A stretch of DNA of 64,000 bases from JBBSBL01 sp963735885 (lineage in GTDB: Bacteria > Actinomycetota > Thermoleophilia > Solirubrobacterales > Solirubrobacteraceae). The stretch's first letter is position 1. Every line of letters begins with the position of its first letter. Below are positions 49,790 through 58,243 of this stretch, in pieces. Location: assembly GCA_963735885.1 (NCBI GenBank), contig CAVTMP010000004.1, positions 248,001-312,000 on the forward strand, written 5' to 3'. The position numbers and the translations under genes were made by a program. The notes beneath the pieces are model-generated. The model ran no database searches. It was not told the DNA's origin and saw only the letters and a program-made list of their open reading frames with translations.

Positions 49790-51184
49790 GTGACCCGCTG
49801 CCGCGCGACCGCCGCCATCCTCGCCTGTGCCGTCCCGCTCGTCGCCGTCGCGAGCGCGAGCGCCGCCGACTACCCGGCCCCGAAGAACCCCGGGAAGGTC
49901 GTCAAGCGGCCCGGCGGGAAGACGCTGACCCTCAAGGTCTCCCGCCGCGGCGGGAAGGGCGTCTACCGCACGATCACCGCCGCCGTCCGCGCCGCGAAGA
50001 CCGGCGACACGATCAAGGTCGCCGACGGCACCTATCGCGAGGGGCTGATCCTCGAGGGCCGCGCGAAGTCCCACATCCGCCTGATCGGGAACCGGAAGCA
50101 CCCGAGGCGGGTCGTGCTCGAGGGCAAGGGCATCCCGCGCTCCAAGGTCAGCGGCCAGAACGCCGTGTTCGTCAACGGCGCCGACGGCGTGACGATCGAC
50201 GGCTTCCACGGGCGCAACTTCCGCGGCAACGGCTTCTTCGTCTCGAACGCCCGCGGCTACACGATGCGCCACCTCATCGCGCAGAACGACGGGACCTACG
50301 GGATCTTCGCGTTCAACTCGATCGGCGGGTCGATCTCGGACTCGACCGCCTACTGGCACCGCGACGGCGGCTTCTACATCGGCCAGACGCCGCGCCAGGC
50401 AAAGCCGGTGCGCACGTTCGTCACGCGCATCAAGAGCTACGAGAACGTGCTCGGCTGGTCCGGCACGAACATGCGCTACGTCACGCTGACGAAGTCCGAG
50501 TTCTTCAACAACGGCACCGGGTTCACCAGCACCGCGGAGATCGGCGAGCGGTTCGCCCCGCCGGAGGGCAACGTCGTCCGCGGCAACCGGTTCTTCTGGA
50601 ACAACCTCAACTACACGGTCGGGAAGCCGCCCTTCAAGGTCGGCAAGGTCGAGAACGGCGGCTCCCCCTACCCGATCGGGTCCGGCATCCTGCTGATCGG
50701 CGGCTGGGACACGCGGATCGAGAACAACGACGTGTTCGGCAACCAGCTCGGCGGCGTCGGCCTGGTCCAGGGCCTCCTGGTGATCCTGCAGGCCGGTCAG
50801 CGCAACGTCACGCCGGAGAAGGGCCTCAAGGACTCCGGCGGCGCGCCCGACGCGACGAACCTGCGGCGCAACACGGTGATCGGCAACCGCTTCGGCCTCG
50901 GCGGCCGCGACCTCAACGGCCGCGACCTGCTGTTCGACGGCAACGGCTCGGGCACGTGCTTCGCCGGCAACGCGCTCACCTCGCCGATCCCGCAGTTCCC
51001 CGCCACGCCCGGCCACTTCCCCGGCTGCCCGTTCGCCGGCGCGAACACGTTCGACGCCGACGCCCAGGGCCAGGCCGTGGGCTGGACGCTCAACGCGGGC
51101 TCGACCGACCCGGCAAAGAACGGCCGGCTCGCCCACCCGCACGCGCCGCAGCGCGGGATCACCCCGATCGAGCGCTACCGCTAG
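49790..51184 (+). CDS. Secreted right-handed parallel beta-helix protein
   Basis: 464 aa, exported (signal ~1-25, ending AVASASA-AD). PbH1-type repeats: VYRTITAAVRAAKTGDTIKVADGTYREGL (pectate-lyase-like opening), GVTIDGFHGRNFRGNGFFVSNARGYTMRHLIAQNDG, NSIGGSISDSTAYWHRDGG, GNVVRGNRFFWNNLNYTVG and DTRIENNDVFGNQLGGVG. This is the polysaccharide-lyase/hydrolase fold, usually acting on pectin-like or mannuronan polymers. No catalytic set was identified. Start GTG 49790 chosen for signal peptide and the AGGAG site. Confidence 0.8.
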   Translation: MTRCRATAAILACAVPLVAVASASAADYPAPKNPGKVVKRPGGKTLTLKVSRRGGKGVYRTITAAVRAAKTGDTIKVADGTYREGLILEGRAKSHIRLIGNRKHPRRVVLEGKGIPRSKVSGQNAVFVNGADGVTIDGFHGRNFRGNGFFVSNARGYTMRHLIAQNDGTYGIFAFNSIGGSISDSTAYWHRDGGFYIGQTPRQAKPVRTFVTRIKSYENVLGWSGTNMRYVTLTKSEFFNNGTGFTSTAEIGERFAPPEGNVVRGNRFFWNNLNYTVGKPPFKVGKVENGGSPYPIGSGILLIGGWDTRIENNDVFGNQLGGVGLVQGLLVILQAGQRNVTPEKGLKDSGGAPDATNLRRNTVIGNRFGLGGRDLNGRDLLFDGNGSGTCFAGNALTSPIPQFPATPGHFPGCPFAGANTFDADAQGQAVGWTLNAGSTDPAKNGRLAHPHAPQRGITPIERYR

Positions 51185-51205
51185 GAACGCGGTCCTCGGC
51201 CCGGC

Positions 51206-51237
51206 GCGGGGCGGGCGCTACCGCGCGCCCGCCCCGC
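51206..51237. terminator. Strong GC hairpin between convergent genes
   Basis: Thirteen-bp perfect arms GCGGGGCGGGCGC / GCGCCCGCCCCGC with a 6-nt loop (TACCGC), between the beta-helix stop (51184) and the 3D-domain protein, overlapping the latter's 3' end. Suits a bidirectional terminator. Confidence 0.65.
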
Positions 51238-52015
51238 CCGAGCCACCGTCGCCTCCGACGGCGCCGACCGAGCCGCACAGGCCGAGGCGACGCGCGTCGG
51301 GCGGCGGCACCACGCGGACCCGCTGACTCGTGAAGGTCCGCCCCCCGGCGAACCGCGCGGACGGCGGCGGGCGGTAGACGTCGACGTGGCGGCCGTCGAT
51401 CGCGCCGCCCGTGTCCTGCGCGCAGAACCATCGCCCGTAGGCCGGGATGCGGACCGCCGAGCCGAGCGCGATGACGCCCGGGTCGACGGCGACGCTCCGC
51501 CAGTAGGTCAGCTTCCGGGCCACCCCGGCGGCGAACGCGCTGCCCCGGGCCGGGGCGCTCGTCCGGCCACGCCCGCGCGACCAGCCGCCCCGCTCGAGCG
51601 GATAGGTCACGAAGCCGCGCCGGTCGCGCCAGTACCGCTCGCGATACCAGTACGGCGGCTCGGGGCTGCGCCCGCTCCCGCCGAAGCGCGTCCCCTGCCC
51701 GCGCCGGTCCACCCAGCCGCCCGAGGCGAAGCTCGCGGCGTGGTAGCGGCGGCCGTCGAGCCCGATGCCCTCGCCCTCCATGAGGAGGCCGCGAGCGGAG
51801 TAGAGCCAGTCGATCCGATGGCGGGCGCGCAGCCCCGGAGCCGCGACGCGCGCCCCGACGAACCACGCCTCGGGCACCGGGAAGTACTCGGTGACGACGA
51901 CGCCCCCCAGGGTGCGCGGCGTCGAGACCGGTCGCGCGGCCGCCGGGGCCGCCGCCGCGAGGAGCGCGCCGGCGGCGAGCATCGAGGTGAGCGGGCGCGA
52001 CGCGACGCGGCGCAC
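51218..52015 (-). CDS. Secreted 3D-domain (MltA-like) wall protein
   Basis: 265 aa, exported (signal ~1-35). VTEYFPVPEAWF opens the domain. The C-terminal part is a 3D domain: SVAVDPGVIALGSAVRIPAYGRWFCAQDTGGAIDGRHVDVY has the three conserved Asps, as in lytic transglycosylases MltA and Rpf-associated proteins. Peptidoglycan cleavage is plausible. Start at GTG 52015 keeps a normal signal peptide; a start at 52060 would overlap the hlyIII stop. Sits 11 nt after hlyIII, same strand. Confidence 0.82.
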   Translation of the reverse strand: MRRVASRPLTSMLAAGALLAAAAPAAARPVSTPRTLGGVVVTEYFPVPEAWFVGARVAAPGLRARHRIDWLYSARGLLMEGEGIGLDGRRYHAASFASGGWVDRRGQGTRFGGSGRSPEPPYWYRERYWRDRRGFVTYPLERGGWSRGRGRTSAPARGSAFAAGVARKLTYWRSVAVDPGVIALGSAVRIPAYGRWFCAQDTGGAIDGRHVDVYRPPPSARFAGGRTFTSQRVRVVPPPDARRLGLCGSVGAVGGDGGSGGAGAR

Positions 52016-52025
52016 GGCGGTCGGC

Positions 52026-52688
52026 TCAGGCGGAGGGCAGGACGAAGAAGGCCACGACAACGTACTGGAGCGCCGCGGCGGCGATCACGAGCAGGTGGAA
52101 GACCTCGTGGTAGCCGAACACCCGCGGCGCGGGATCCGGGCGCTTGACCGCGTAGATCACGGCGCCCGCGGTGTAGAGCGCGCCGCCGGCCCCCACCATC
52201 GCCGTGGCGGTGAGGCCGACGCCGGAGACGAGCTGCGGGAAGACCGCGAGCGCGACCCACCCGAGGCACACGTAGACCGCCGCCGAGACCCACGTCGGCG
52301 CGTCGATCCACACGAGCTTGAGCACGATGCCGGAGAGCGCGCCGCCCCAGACCACGGCGAGGATGGCGGTGGCCAGCGGGCCGTGCAGGACGAGCAGCGC
52401 GAACGGCGTGTAGCTGCCGGCGATGAGGACGAAGATCATCGCGTGGTCCAGGCGCTTCATCCAGCGCCGCGCCGAGGGCCGTCGCCAGTTCACCCGGTGG
52501 TAGAGGGCGCTCGTCCCGAACAGGCCGGCGACGGCGGCGGCGTAGACGGCGGCGGCGACCGTCGCCCGCCCCGACGGCGCCGTGAGCACGAGCGTCACCC
52601 CCAGGCCCAGCGCGACGAAGAACGCCCACTGGTGGGAGACGCCTCGCAGGCGCGGCTTGGCCAGGTGGTTTGGGGCGGTGAGAACCAT
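52026..52688 (-). CDS. Hemolysin III / PAQR-family membrane protein
   Basis: 220 aa, seven hydrophobic helices. The three metal-type blocks are SALYHRVNW, DHAMIFVLIAGSYTPF and GYHEVFHLLVIAAAALQY, the HlyIII/YqfA/PAQR conserved His, Asp and Ser set. Members are proposed membrane hydrolases or stress-signal proteins; the haemolysin name is historical. Start at the ATG 52688. Confidence 0.9.
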   Translation of the reverse strand: MVLTAPNHLAKPRLRGVSHQWAFFVALGLGVTLVLTAPSGRATVAAAVYAAAVAGLFGTSALYHRVNWRRPSARRWMKRLDHAMIFVLIAGSYTPFALLVLHGPLATAILAVVWGGALSGIVLKLVWIDAPTWVSAAVYVCLGWVALAVFPQLVSGVGLTATAMVGAGGALYTAGAVIYAVKRPDPAPRVFGYHEVFHLLVIAAAALQYVVVAFFVLPSA

Positions 52689-52718
52689 GGGTTCGAGGGT
52701 AGCGGTCGTGGCGGCCCG

Positions 52719-53318
52719 CTACGCCGCCGGCAACGCGACACCCGCCTGCGCCGCGGCCACCGCATCGCGGACGTGGCAGCCCGCGACGTGGTCGTTCACG
52801 ATCCCGCAGGCCTGCATGAGGGCGTACGCCGTCGTCGGGCCGACGAAGCGGAACCCGGCGGTGCGCAGCGCCCGGGCCAGCGCCGTCGACTCGGGTGTCC
52901 TGGCGGGCACGTCGGCGAGCGAGCCCGGCGCGGGGCCGGGCGTCGGACGATGGGACCACACGAGGGCCGGGAGCGCCGGACCGCTCGCGCGCAGGTCGAG
53001 CGTCGCACGGGCGTTCGCGATCGTCGCCTCGATCTTCGCGCGGTTGCGGACGATGCCGGCGTCCGCGAGCAGGCGGTCGACGTCGCGCGCGCCGAGCCGC
53101 GCGACCGCCTCCGGGTCGAACCGCGCGAAGGCCGCGCGGAACGCCTCGCGCTTGCGCAGGATCGTCAGCCACGAGAGCCCCGCCTGGAAGGCCTCGAGGC
53201 ACAGCCGCTCGTAGAGGCCGCGCTCGTCGGTCACCGGCCTCCCCCACTCCATGTCGTGGTAGTCGCGGTAGATCGGCGTCTCGGCGCCGAAGCAGCGCCG
53301 CGGCTCGGGCGCGATCAC
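52719..53318 (-). CDS. tag: DNA-3-methyladenine glycosylase I
   Basis: 199 aa base-excision repair enzyme. RCFGAETPIYRDYHDMEWGRPV (zinc ligand Cys and active-site Asp/Trp), GLYERLCLEAFQAGLSWLTILRKREAFR, NRAKIEATIANARA, GFRFVGPTTAYALMQACGIVNDHVAGCHVR with the second Cys/His zinc ligands are all family blocks. Normal length (~190). Minus strand, not coupled to a methylase or other repair gene. Confidence 0.95.
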   Translation of the reverse strand: MIAPEPRRCFGAETPIYRDYHDMEWGRPVTDERGLYERLCLEAFQAGLSWLTILRKREAFRAAFARFDPEAVARLGARDVDRLLADAGIVRNRAKIEATIANARATLDLRASGPALPALVWSHRPTPGPAPGSLADVPARTPESTALARALRTAGFRFVGPTTAYALMQACGIVNDHVAGCHVRDAVAAAQAGVALPAA

Positions 53319-53372
53319 GGCGGCGCGGGGACGATGCCGAGGCGTTCGCCGGGGAGGATCGCCGCCCGCGTC

Positions 53373-53690
53373 CTACGGCCCCGTCGGCCTCCGGTCCCGA
53401 CCGGGGCGCAGGTCGGGCGCCTCCAGCAGGGTCCCGAGGCAGCCGAGCAGCACCGCGACCGAGACGATCTCGAAGACGAGGATCAGCGCGACCACCCACC
53501 ACGAGGGCGCGGCGACGAGCACGACGATGGCCGCGAGGCAGACCCACATGAGCCAGAAGCTGACGAGCAGCAGGTCGATCTCGCCGGGCCCGCGCCGGCG
53601 GCCACGCGGCGTCGGCTCGCGTTCTCCCGCCGCCCGCTCGGAGGTGGCGACCGGCGCGGGGGACGGTGCGGGGAGGGTGGCCGTGCTCAT
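53373..53690 (-). CDS. Small two-helix membrane protein
   Basis: 105 aa. An Ala/Pro- and Arg-rich cytosolic N-terminus (~1-37) then two closely spaced hydrophobic helices (LLLVSFWLMWVCLAAIVVLV and WWVVALILVFEIVSVAVLLG). I recognise no family. AGAGGA lies 6 nt upstream of the ATG, a good ribosome site. Tail is charged (LRPGRDRRPTGP). Confidence 0.6.
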   Translation of the reverse strand: MSTATLPAPSPAPVATSERAAGEREPTPRGRRRGPGEIDLLLVSFWLMWVCLAAIVVLVAAPSWWVVALILVFEIVSVAVLLGCLGTLLEAPDLRPGRDRRPTGP

Positions 53691-53757
53691 GGACGTCCTC
53701 TCGTCGGCGTGTGCGGGTCCCACGATGTCGCGGGCGGGGCGCCGGCGCACCCGCACC

Positions 53758-53819
53758 GACCACCCGCGCGGGTCCGCAGACCACCCGGGGGTCGCTCCGT
53801 GGTCCTCCCCTCCGTGGTC
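53758..53819. promoter_or_regulatory. Array of GACCAC/GTGGTC half-sites
   Basis: GACCAC at 53758-53763 and 53779-53784, and its complement GTGGTC at 53799-53804 and 53814-53819, lie in the divergent gap between the 53373 and 53852 genes. Spacings are 21, 20 and 15 bp. Each flanking word is also repeated (GACCACCCG twice, CCGTGGTC twice). Possible multi-site operator. Confidence 0.4.
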
Positions 53820-53835
53820 TCCCGCAGGCGCCCTC

Positions 53836-53841
53836 TAGACT
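53836..53841 (+). promoter_or_regulatory. -10-like box TAGACT
   Basis: TAGACT ends 10 nt before ATG 53852, with no clear ribosome site. Candidate near-leaderless promoter. Confidence 0.3.
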
Positions 53842-53851
53842 CACCGGCGCG

Positions 53852-54469
53852 ATGGCCAAGCCCCGGCAGATGAAGATCGAGCAGCGTGGCGCGCTCGCCG
53901 CCATGCAGGCGCTGGAGACCCGCAGCGACGAGGAGCTCGCGGCCGAGACGCGCTACAAGTCCGCCGCCCAGGCGATCCTCGGGGCGCGTGCCGCCGAGCG
54001 CTACGACGCCCCGACGGCCCGCCAGCACTTCCAGCGCGCGATCGCCGCGGCGCGTCCGCAGGAGCGGATGCAGATCCGCCGCATGGCCGACGCCTCGCTC
54101 GCCCTGGCCGAGCGCCGCGCCGGCGACCTGAAGGACGCCGTGGAGAAGCTCGGGCAGGAGGCGCCGAGCAACCGCCAGCTCCTCGTGCTCCGCTTCATGG
54201 GGCTCGTCGCCCCGCCGCCCGGGTCCGGCGTCCTGCTGCGGATCCGCGGGATCCTCATCATGCTCGCCGTCGTCGCGCTGCTCCTCGCGGTCGGCCTCGG
54301 AGTCGTCGAGCTCGTCGCGCTGCCCTTCGGCGGGATCTCGCTGTTCGGCGGGCTGGTGCTCGGCGCGGTCGTCATCGCCGTGGCGCTGGGAATCGCCACC
54401 CTGCTCGGGCGCCGCCGGCAGGCGAAGGCGAAGGCCGCACGGGCGGCGGCGCCGCCCGCGGCAGGCTAG
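53852..54469 (+). CDS. Membrane protein with helical N-terminal domain, unknown function
   Basis: 205 aa. A soluble helical N-domain (~1-115) with repeat-like segments (ERYDAPTARQHFQRAIAAARPQERMQIRRMADASLALAERRAG), reminiscent of TPR, is followed by two membrane helices (~125-148, ILIMLAVVALLLAVGLGVV; ~155-182) and a basic tail. No recognised family. Its stop TAG overlaps the stop of the convergent cyclophilin: CTAG at 54466-54469 serves both. Confidence 0.65.
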   Translation: MAKPRQMKIEQRGALAAMQALETRSDEELAAETRYKSAAQAILGARAAERYDAPTARQHFQRAIAAARPQERMQIRRMADASLALAERRAGDLKDAVEKLGQEAPSNRQLLVLRFMGLVAPPPGSGVLLRIRGILIMLAVVALLLAVGLGVVELVALPFGGISLFGGLVLGAVVIAVALGIATLLGRRRQAKAKAARAAAPPAAG

Positions 54470-55128
54470 CCGCCCGACACCGAGAGCTTCGAGATCACGA
54501 CCGGCGGGTCGGGCCGCCCGTCACCCGGCGGCGTCGTCGGCAGGGCGCCGATCCGGTCGACGACCGCCTGGCCCCGCACGACCCGCCCGAGCAGCGCGTA
54601 CTCGGGCGGCAGCCCCGCGTCCTCGGCGGTCACGACGAAGAACTGGCTGCCCGACGCGCCCGGCGGCTCGTCGCCGGCCTTGGCCATCGCGACGGCGCCA
54701 CGGGTGTAGGCGGCGTTCGCCGGCGGAGGCTCGGTGACCCGGTAGCCCGGGCCGCCCGTGCCGTCGCCCTTCGGATCCCCGCCCTGGATGACGAACCCGC
54801 GGGCGACGCGATGGAACGCGGTGCCGTCGTAGAACCCGCGCCGGGCGAGCGAGAAGAAGGACGCGGCCGTGCGCGGTGCGCCCTTCGCGTCGAGGCGGAA
54901 GGCGAAGGTCCCGCAGTTCGTCGCGACGGTGGCGAGGTAGGTCTTCGCCGGGTCGAGTCGCGTCGTCGGCGCGCGGAGTCGCGGCTGGGGCTTCGGCGCC
55001 GCGGCGGCCACGGTGCGACACGGCGACGCCGGCGTGGTCCGCGGGCTCGACGCCGCGCCTCCGTCGGAGCCGCAGGCGGCGAGCGCGAACGTGCCGGCGA
55101 CGAGGAGCAGGGCGGCCGGGCGCGTCAC
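54466..55128 (-). CDS. Lipoprotein cyclophilin-type peptidyl-prolyl isomerase
   Basis: 220 aa exported lipoprotein: LLLVAGTFALAAC is a lipobox with lipidation Cys. The cyclophilin core is GTFAFRLDAKGAPRTAASF, GTAFHRVARGFVIQGGDPKGDGTGGPGYRV, GSQFFVVTAEDAGLPPEYALLGRVVRG. The catalytic Arg (FHRV) is present. It probably folds exported proteins. GTG 55128 gives a tidy signal; a TTG at 55146 would add six residues. Its stop shares CTAG with the convergent gene. Confidence 0.92.
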   Translation of the reverse strand: MTRPAALLLVAGTFALAACGSDGGAASSPRTTPASPCRTVAAAAPKPQPRLRAPTTRLDPAKTYLATVATNCGTFAFRLDAKGAPRTAASFFSLARRGFYDGTAFHRVARGFVIQGGDPKGDGTGGPGYRVTEPPPANAAYTRGAVAMAKAGDEPPGASGSQFFVVTAEDAGLPPEYALLGRVVRGQAVVDRIGALPTTPPGDGRPDPPVVISKLSVSGG

Positions 55129-55147
55129 CGGCTGGGATGATGCCAAA

Positions 55148-55954
55148 GTGCCCCTCTCCCCCCTGCTGCGGCGCTACGACCACGTGCTGCTCGACCTCGA
55201 CGGGTGCGTGTGGGTGGGCGACGAGGCGACCCGCGAGGCGCCGGCGGCGGTCGCGGCGCTCCGCGCGGCGGGCAAGCACGTCGCCTTCGTGACCAACGAC
55301 CCGCGGGCGGCCGGCGAGGACTTCGTGCGCAAGCTGTGGGCCCTCGGCTTCCAGGCGTCGTTGGACGAGGTCGTCACGGTCGGGGGCGCGATCCAGCACG
55401 TGCTCGCCGAGGGGCGTCCCGGCGGCGGCACGGCCTTCGTGATCGGCTCGGCGGCGATCCACGCGCACGTGGCGGACGCCGGGCTGCGGGTGGTGAACCG
55501 GACGAGCCTCGCCACCCGCGCCGACGTCGTCGTGGTCGCGGCCGACGAGAGCTTCGCCTACGAGGACCTCCGGGTCGCCACCCAGGCCCTCCTGCGCGGC
55601 GCCGACCTGCTCGGCGCCGGCCGCGACGCGACGTTCCCGATGCCCGACGGGCCGTGGCCGGCCACCGGCGCGGTGCTCGCCGCCGTCGAGCACGCGAGCG
55701 GCCGACGGGCCGTCACCGTCGGCAAGCCCGAGGCGCAGCTGTTCCGCACCGCGCTCGACCGGGCCGCCGGACCGGGCGCGGCGCTCGTGGTCGGGGATCG
55801 GCTCGACGCCGACCTCGCCGGCGCGGCCGCCGCCGGCCTCGACGCGGCGATCGTCCTGACCGGGTCCACCGGCGCCGAGCAGGCCGCGGCGGCTTCGGAT
55901 CCCGCGCCGGTCGCCGTGGCCGCGGACCTCGCGGCCCTGGTCCTCGGCGCGTGA
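55148..55954 (+). CDS. HAD-superfamily phosphatase, NagD/class IIA type
   Basis: 268 aa. HAD motif I VLLDLDGCVWVGDEATREA (first Asp nucleophile), motif II VAFVTNDPRA, motif III/IV region VGKPEAQLF and ALVVGDRLDADLAGA. The class IIA cap lies in the middle (~80-190). Likely a sugar- or nucleotide-phosphate phosphatase. GTG start 55148 lies back-to-back with the cyclophilin start, so the two may share a divergent promoter. Confidence 0.88.
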   Translation: MPLSPLLRRYDHVLLDLDGCVWVGDEATREAPAAVAALRAAGKHVAFVTNDPRAAGEDFVRKLWALGFQASLDEVVTVGGAIQHVLAEGRPGGGTAFVIGSAAIHAHVADAGLRVVNRTSLATRADVVVVAADESFAYEDLRVATQALLRGADLLGAGRDATFPMPDGPWPATGAVLAAVEHASGRRAVTVGKPEAQLFRTALDRAAGPGAALVVGDRLDADLAGAAAAGLDAAIVLTGSTGAEQAAAASDPAPVAVAADLAALVLGA

Positions 55955-55985
55955 GCGGCGGGCACGAGGCACGCAGCCGCGCCGG

Positions 55986-55991
55986 TAGCGT
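55986..55991 (+). promoter_or_regulatory. -10-like box TAGCGT before lipid kinase
   Basis: TAGCGT ends 8 nt before GTG 56000, with no ribosome site. Candidate leaderless promoter for the lipid-kinase, murT and gatD block. Confidence 0.4.
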
Positions 55992-55999
55992 TCGGCGCC

Positions 56000-56875
56000 G
56001 TGGCCCGGCGCGTGACGCTCATCGTCAACCCTGCGGCCGGCGGAGGCCGCGCCGCGCGGCTCCTGCCGGCGGTCTCGGCGGCGCTGCGGCGGCGCGGGCT
56101 GCTCGCCCGGGTCGAGGCCACGCGCAGCCTCGAGCACGCGCAGGAGCTCGCGGGCACCGCCGCCGCGGCCGGTGAGGTCGCGGCCGCGCTCGGCGGCGAC
56201 GGCCTCATCGGCGCGGTGGCCGGCGCCCTGCGCGAGACGGACGGCGTGCTGGGCATCCTCCCCGGCGGGCGGGGCAACGACCTCGCGCGGGTCCTCGGCA
56301 TCCCGGAGGACCCGGCGGGCGCCGTGGACGTGCTGGCGACCGGCGCCGTCCGGCCGCTCGACCTCGCCGAGGCCGGCGGGCGGCCCTTCTGCTGCATCGC
56401 CTCGTGCGGCTTCGACTCCGACGCGAACCGCATCGCCAACGAGACGCGCGTCGTCCGGGGCAACCTCGTGTACCTCTACGCGGCGCTGCGGGCCCTGGCC
56501 TCCTGGCGACCGGCGACGTTCACCGTCGAGGTGGACGGCGCCGCGGAGACGATCACCGGCTACAGCGTCGCCGTCGCCAACTCCAAGGCCTACGGCGGCG
56601 GCATGTTCGTCGCCCCCGACGCCGCGCTCGACGACGGCCTGCTCGACGTCGTCACGATCGCCGATCTGGGCCGGCTGCGCTTCCTCGCCCTGCTGCCGCG
56701 GGTCTTCCGCGGCACGCACGTCCGGCGCCCCGAGGTGCGGGTGCGCCGTGGCCGCGAGGTGGCGATCCGGGCCGACCGGCCCTTCACCGTGTTCGCCGAC
56801 GGCGACCCGATCGCGGAGCTCCCGGCGGTGATCCGCGTGCTGCCGGGCGCCGTGCGCGCCATCCTGCCCCCATGA
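56000..56875 (+). CDS. Diacylglycerol/lipid kinase family protein
   Basis: 291 aa. VTLIVNPAAGGGRAARLL, the conserved ALGGDGLIGAVAGAL (GGDG nucleotide site), GILPGGRGNDLARVLGIP, and a C-terminal domain with NSKAYGGGMFVAPDAALDDGLLDVVTI. Such kinases phosphorylate diacylglycerol, ceramide-like lipids or undecaprenol. GTG start. The TGA overlaps the murT ATG (ATGA). Its placement before murT/gatD suggests a role with lipid carriers, an inference. Confidence 0.88.
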   Translation: MARRVTLIVNPAAGGGRAARLLPAVSAALRRRGLLARVEATRSLEHAQELAGTAAAAGEVAAALGGDGLIGAVAGALRETDGVLGILPGGRGNDLARVLGIPEDPAGAVDVLATGAVRPLDLAEAGGRPFCCIASCGFDSDANRIANETRVVRGNLVYLYAALRALASWRPATFTVEVDGAAETITGYSVAVANSKAYGGGMFVAPDAALDDGLLDVVTIADLGRLRFLALLPRVFRGTHVRRPEVRVRRGREVAIRADRPFTVFADGDPIAELPAVIRVLPGAVRAILPP

Positions 56876-58243
56876 TGCTCGGAGCCAAGGTCGTCGCCGC
56901 GCGCGCCGTGGGCACGCTCGCGCGCGCGGCCGGCCGGGGCGGGGGAACGAGCCTCCCCGGCAAGGTCCTGATGCGCCTCGACCCCCACGCGATCGGGGAG
57001 CTGGCCGCGCGCCTGCCGAGCGGCGCCGCGGTGATCTCCGCCACGAACGGGAAGACGACGACCGCCGCGATGGCCGCCGCCGGCCTGGAGGCGGGCGGCC
57101 ATCGCCTCGTGCACAACCGCGCCGGCGCGAACATGGCCGGGGGCGTCGCGTCCACGCTGTTGGGCGCGGCGCGGCGGCGCGGGATCGACGGCGACCTCGG
57201 GCTGTTCGAGGTCGACGAGTTCTGGCTCGGGCCGGTGTGCGCGGAGCTGCGTCCGCGGGCGCTCCTGCTCGCCAACCTCTTCCGCGATCAGCTCGACCGC
57301 TACGGGGAGCTCGACACGATCGCCGATCGGTGGGCCGAGGTGGTGGCCGAGCACGCCGGCCGCGCCCGTCTCGTGCTCAACGCCGACGACCCGCTCGTGG
57401 CCGACCTCGGGCGCGAGCAGCCCGATGCCCTCTACTTCGGGGTGGAGGACGACCGCATGGCGCTGGAGGCCATGCAGCACGCGGCCGACTCCACCCACTG
57501 CCGCCGCTGCGGCGCTCCCTACCGCTACGAGGCCGTCTACCTCGGCCATCTCGGCCGCTACACGTGTCCGGGGTGTGGCCGCAGCCGTCCCGCGCCCGCG
57601 ATCGCCGCCGAGCGGGTCGAGCTGCACGGGACCCGCAGCGCGACGGTCGCGTTGCGCACGCCGGAGGGGCCCGCGACCCTCGAGCTGCCGCTCCCGGGCC
57701 TCTACAACGTCTACAACGCCCTCGGCGCGATCGCGCTGTGCCTCGCCCTCGGGGTGCCGGCCGGGGTGGCCGTCGCGGGCGTCGGCGCGGTCGCCGCGGC
57801 CTTCGGGCGGGCGGAGACGCTCCCGATCGGCGGGCGCGAGCTGTCGATCCTGCTGGTGAAGAACCCGGCCGGGGCGAACGAGGTCGTGCGCACGCTCGCG
57901 CTCGAGGCCGGGCCGCTCGACCTCCTCGCGGTGCTGAACGACGGCGTGGCCGACGGGCGCGACGTCTCCTGGATCTGGGACGCGGACCTCGAGCTGCTCG
58001 CCGGCCGCGTGCGGCGCGTGACCTGCGCCGGCACGCCGCGCCGCGGAGCTGGCGCTGCGCCTGCGCTACGCCGGGATCGAGCCGGAACGCCTCCACGTCG
58101 TCCCGCCGCTCGACACCGCGCTCGACGCCGCCCTGGCCGACGGGACCGGCCGGCTCTACGCGTTGCCGACCTACACGGCGCTGCTCGAGCTCCAGGACCT
58201 GCTCGCCGACCGCGGGCAGGCCGCGCGATACTGGGCCGCGTGA
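56872..58243 (+). CDS. murT: Lipid II amidotransferase ligase subunit MurT, frameshifted
   Basis: MurT works with GatD to amidate the iso-glutamate of lipid II. ATP loop SATNGKTTTAAM at ~56-67; FEVDEFWLG; ANLFRDQLDRYGELD; a Cys4 zinc ribbon CRRCG...CPGCG (~205-235), characteristic of MurT; C-terminal DUF1727 region LSILLVKNPAGANEVVRTL. The frame breaks at about 58035-58045 (GGCACGCCGCGCCGCGGAG). Reading the next frame gives AAELALRLRYAGIEPERLHVVPPLDTALDAAL to the stop at 58241-58243. The rejoined protein is about 456 aa, normal. ATG 56872 overlaps the upstream stop. Confidence 0.92.
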
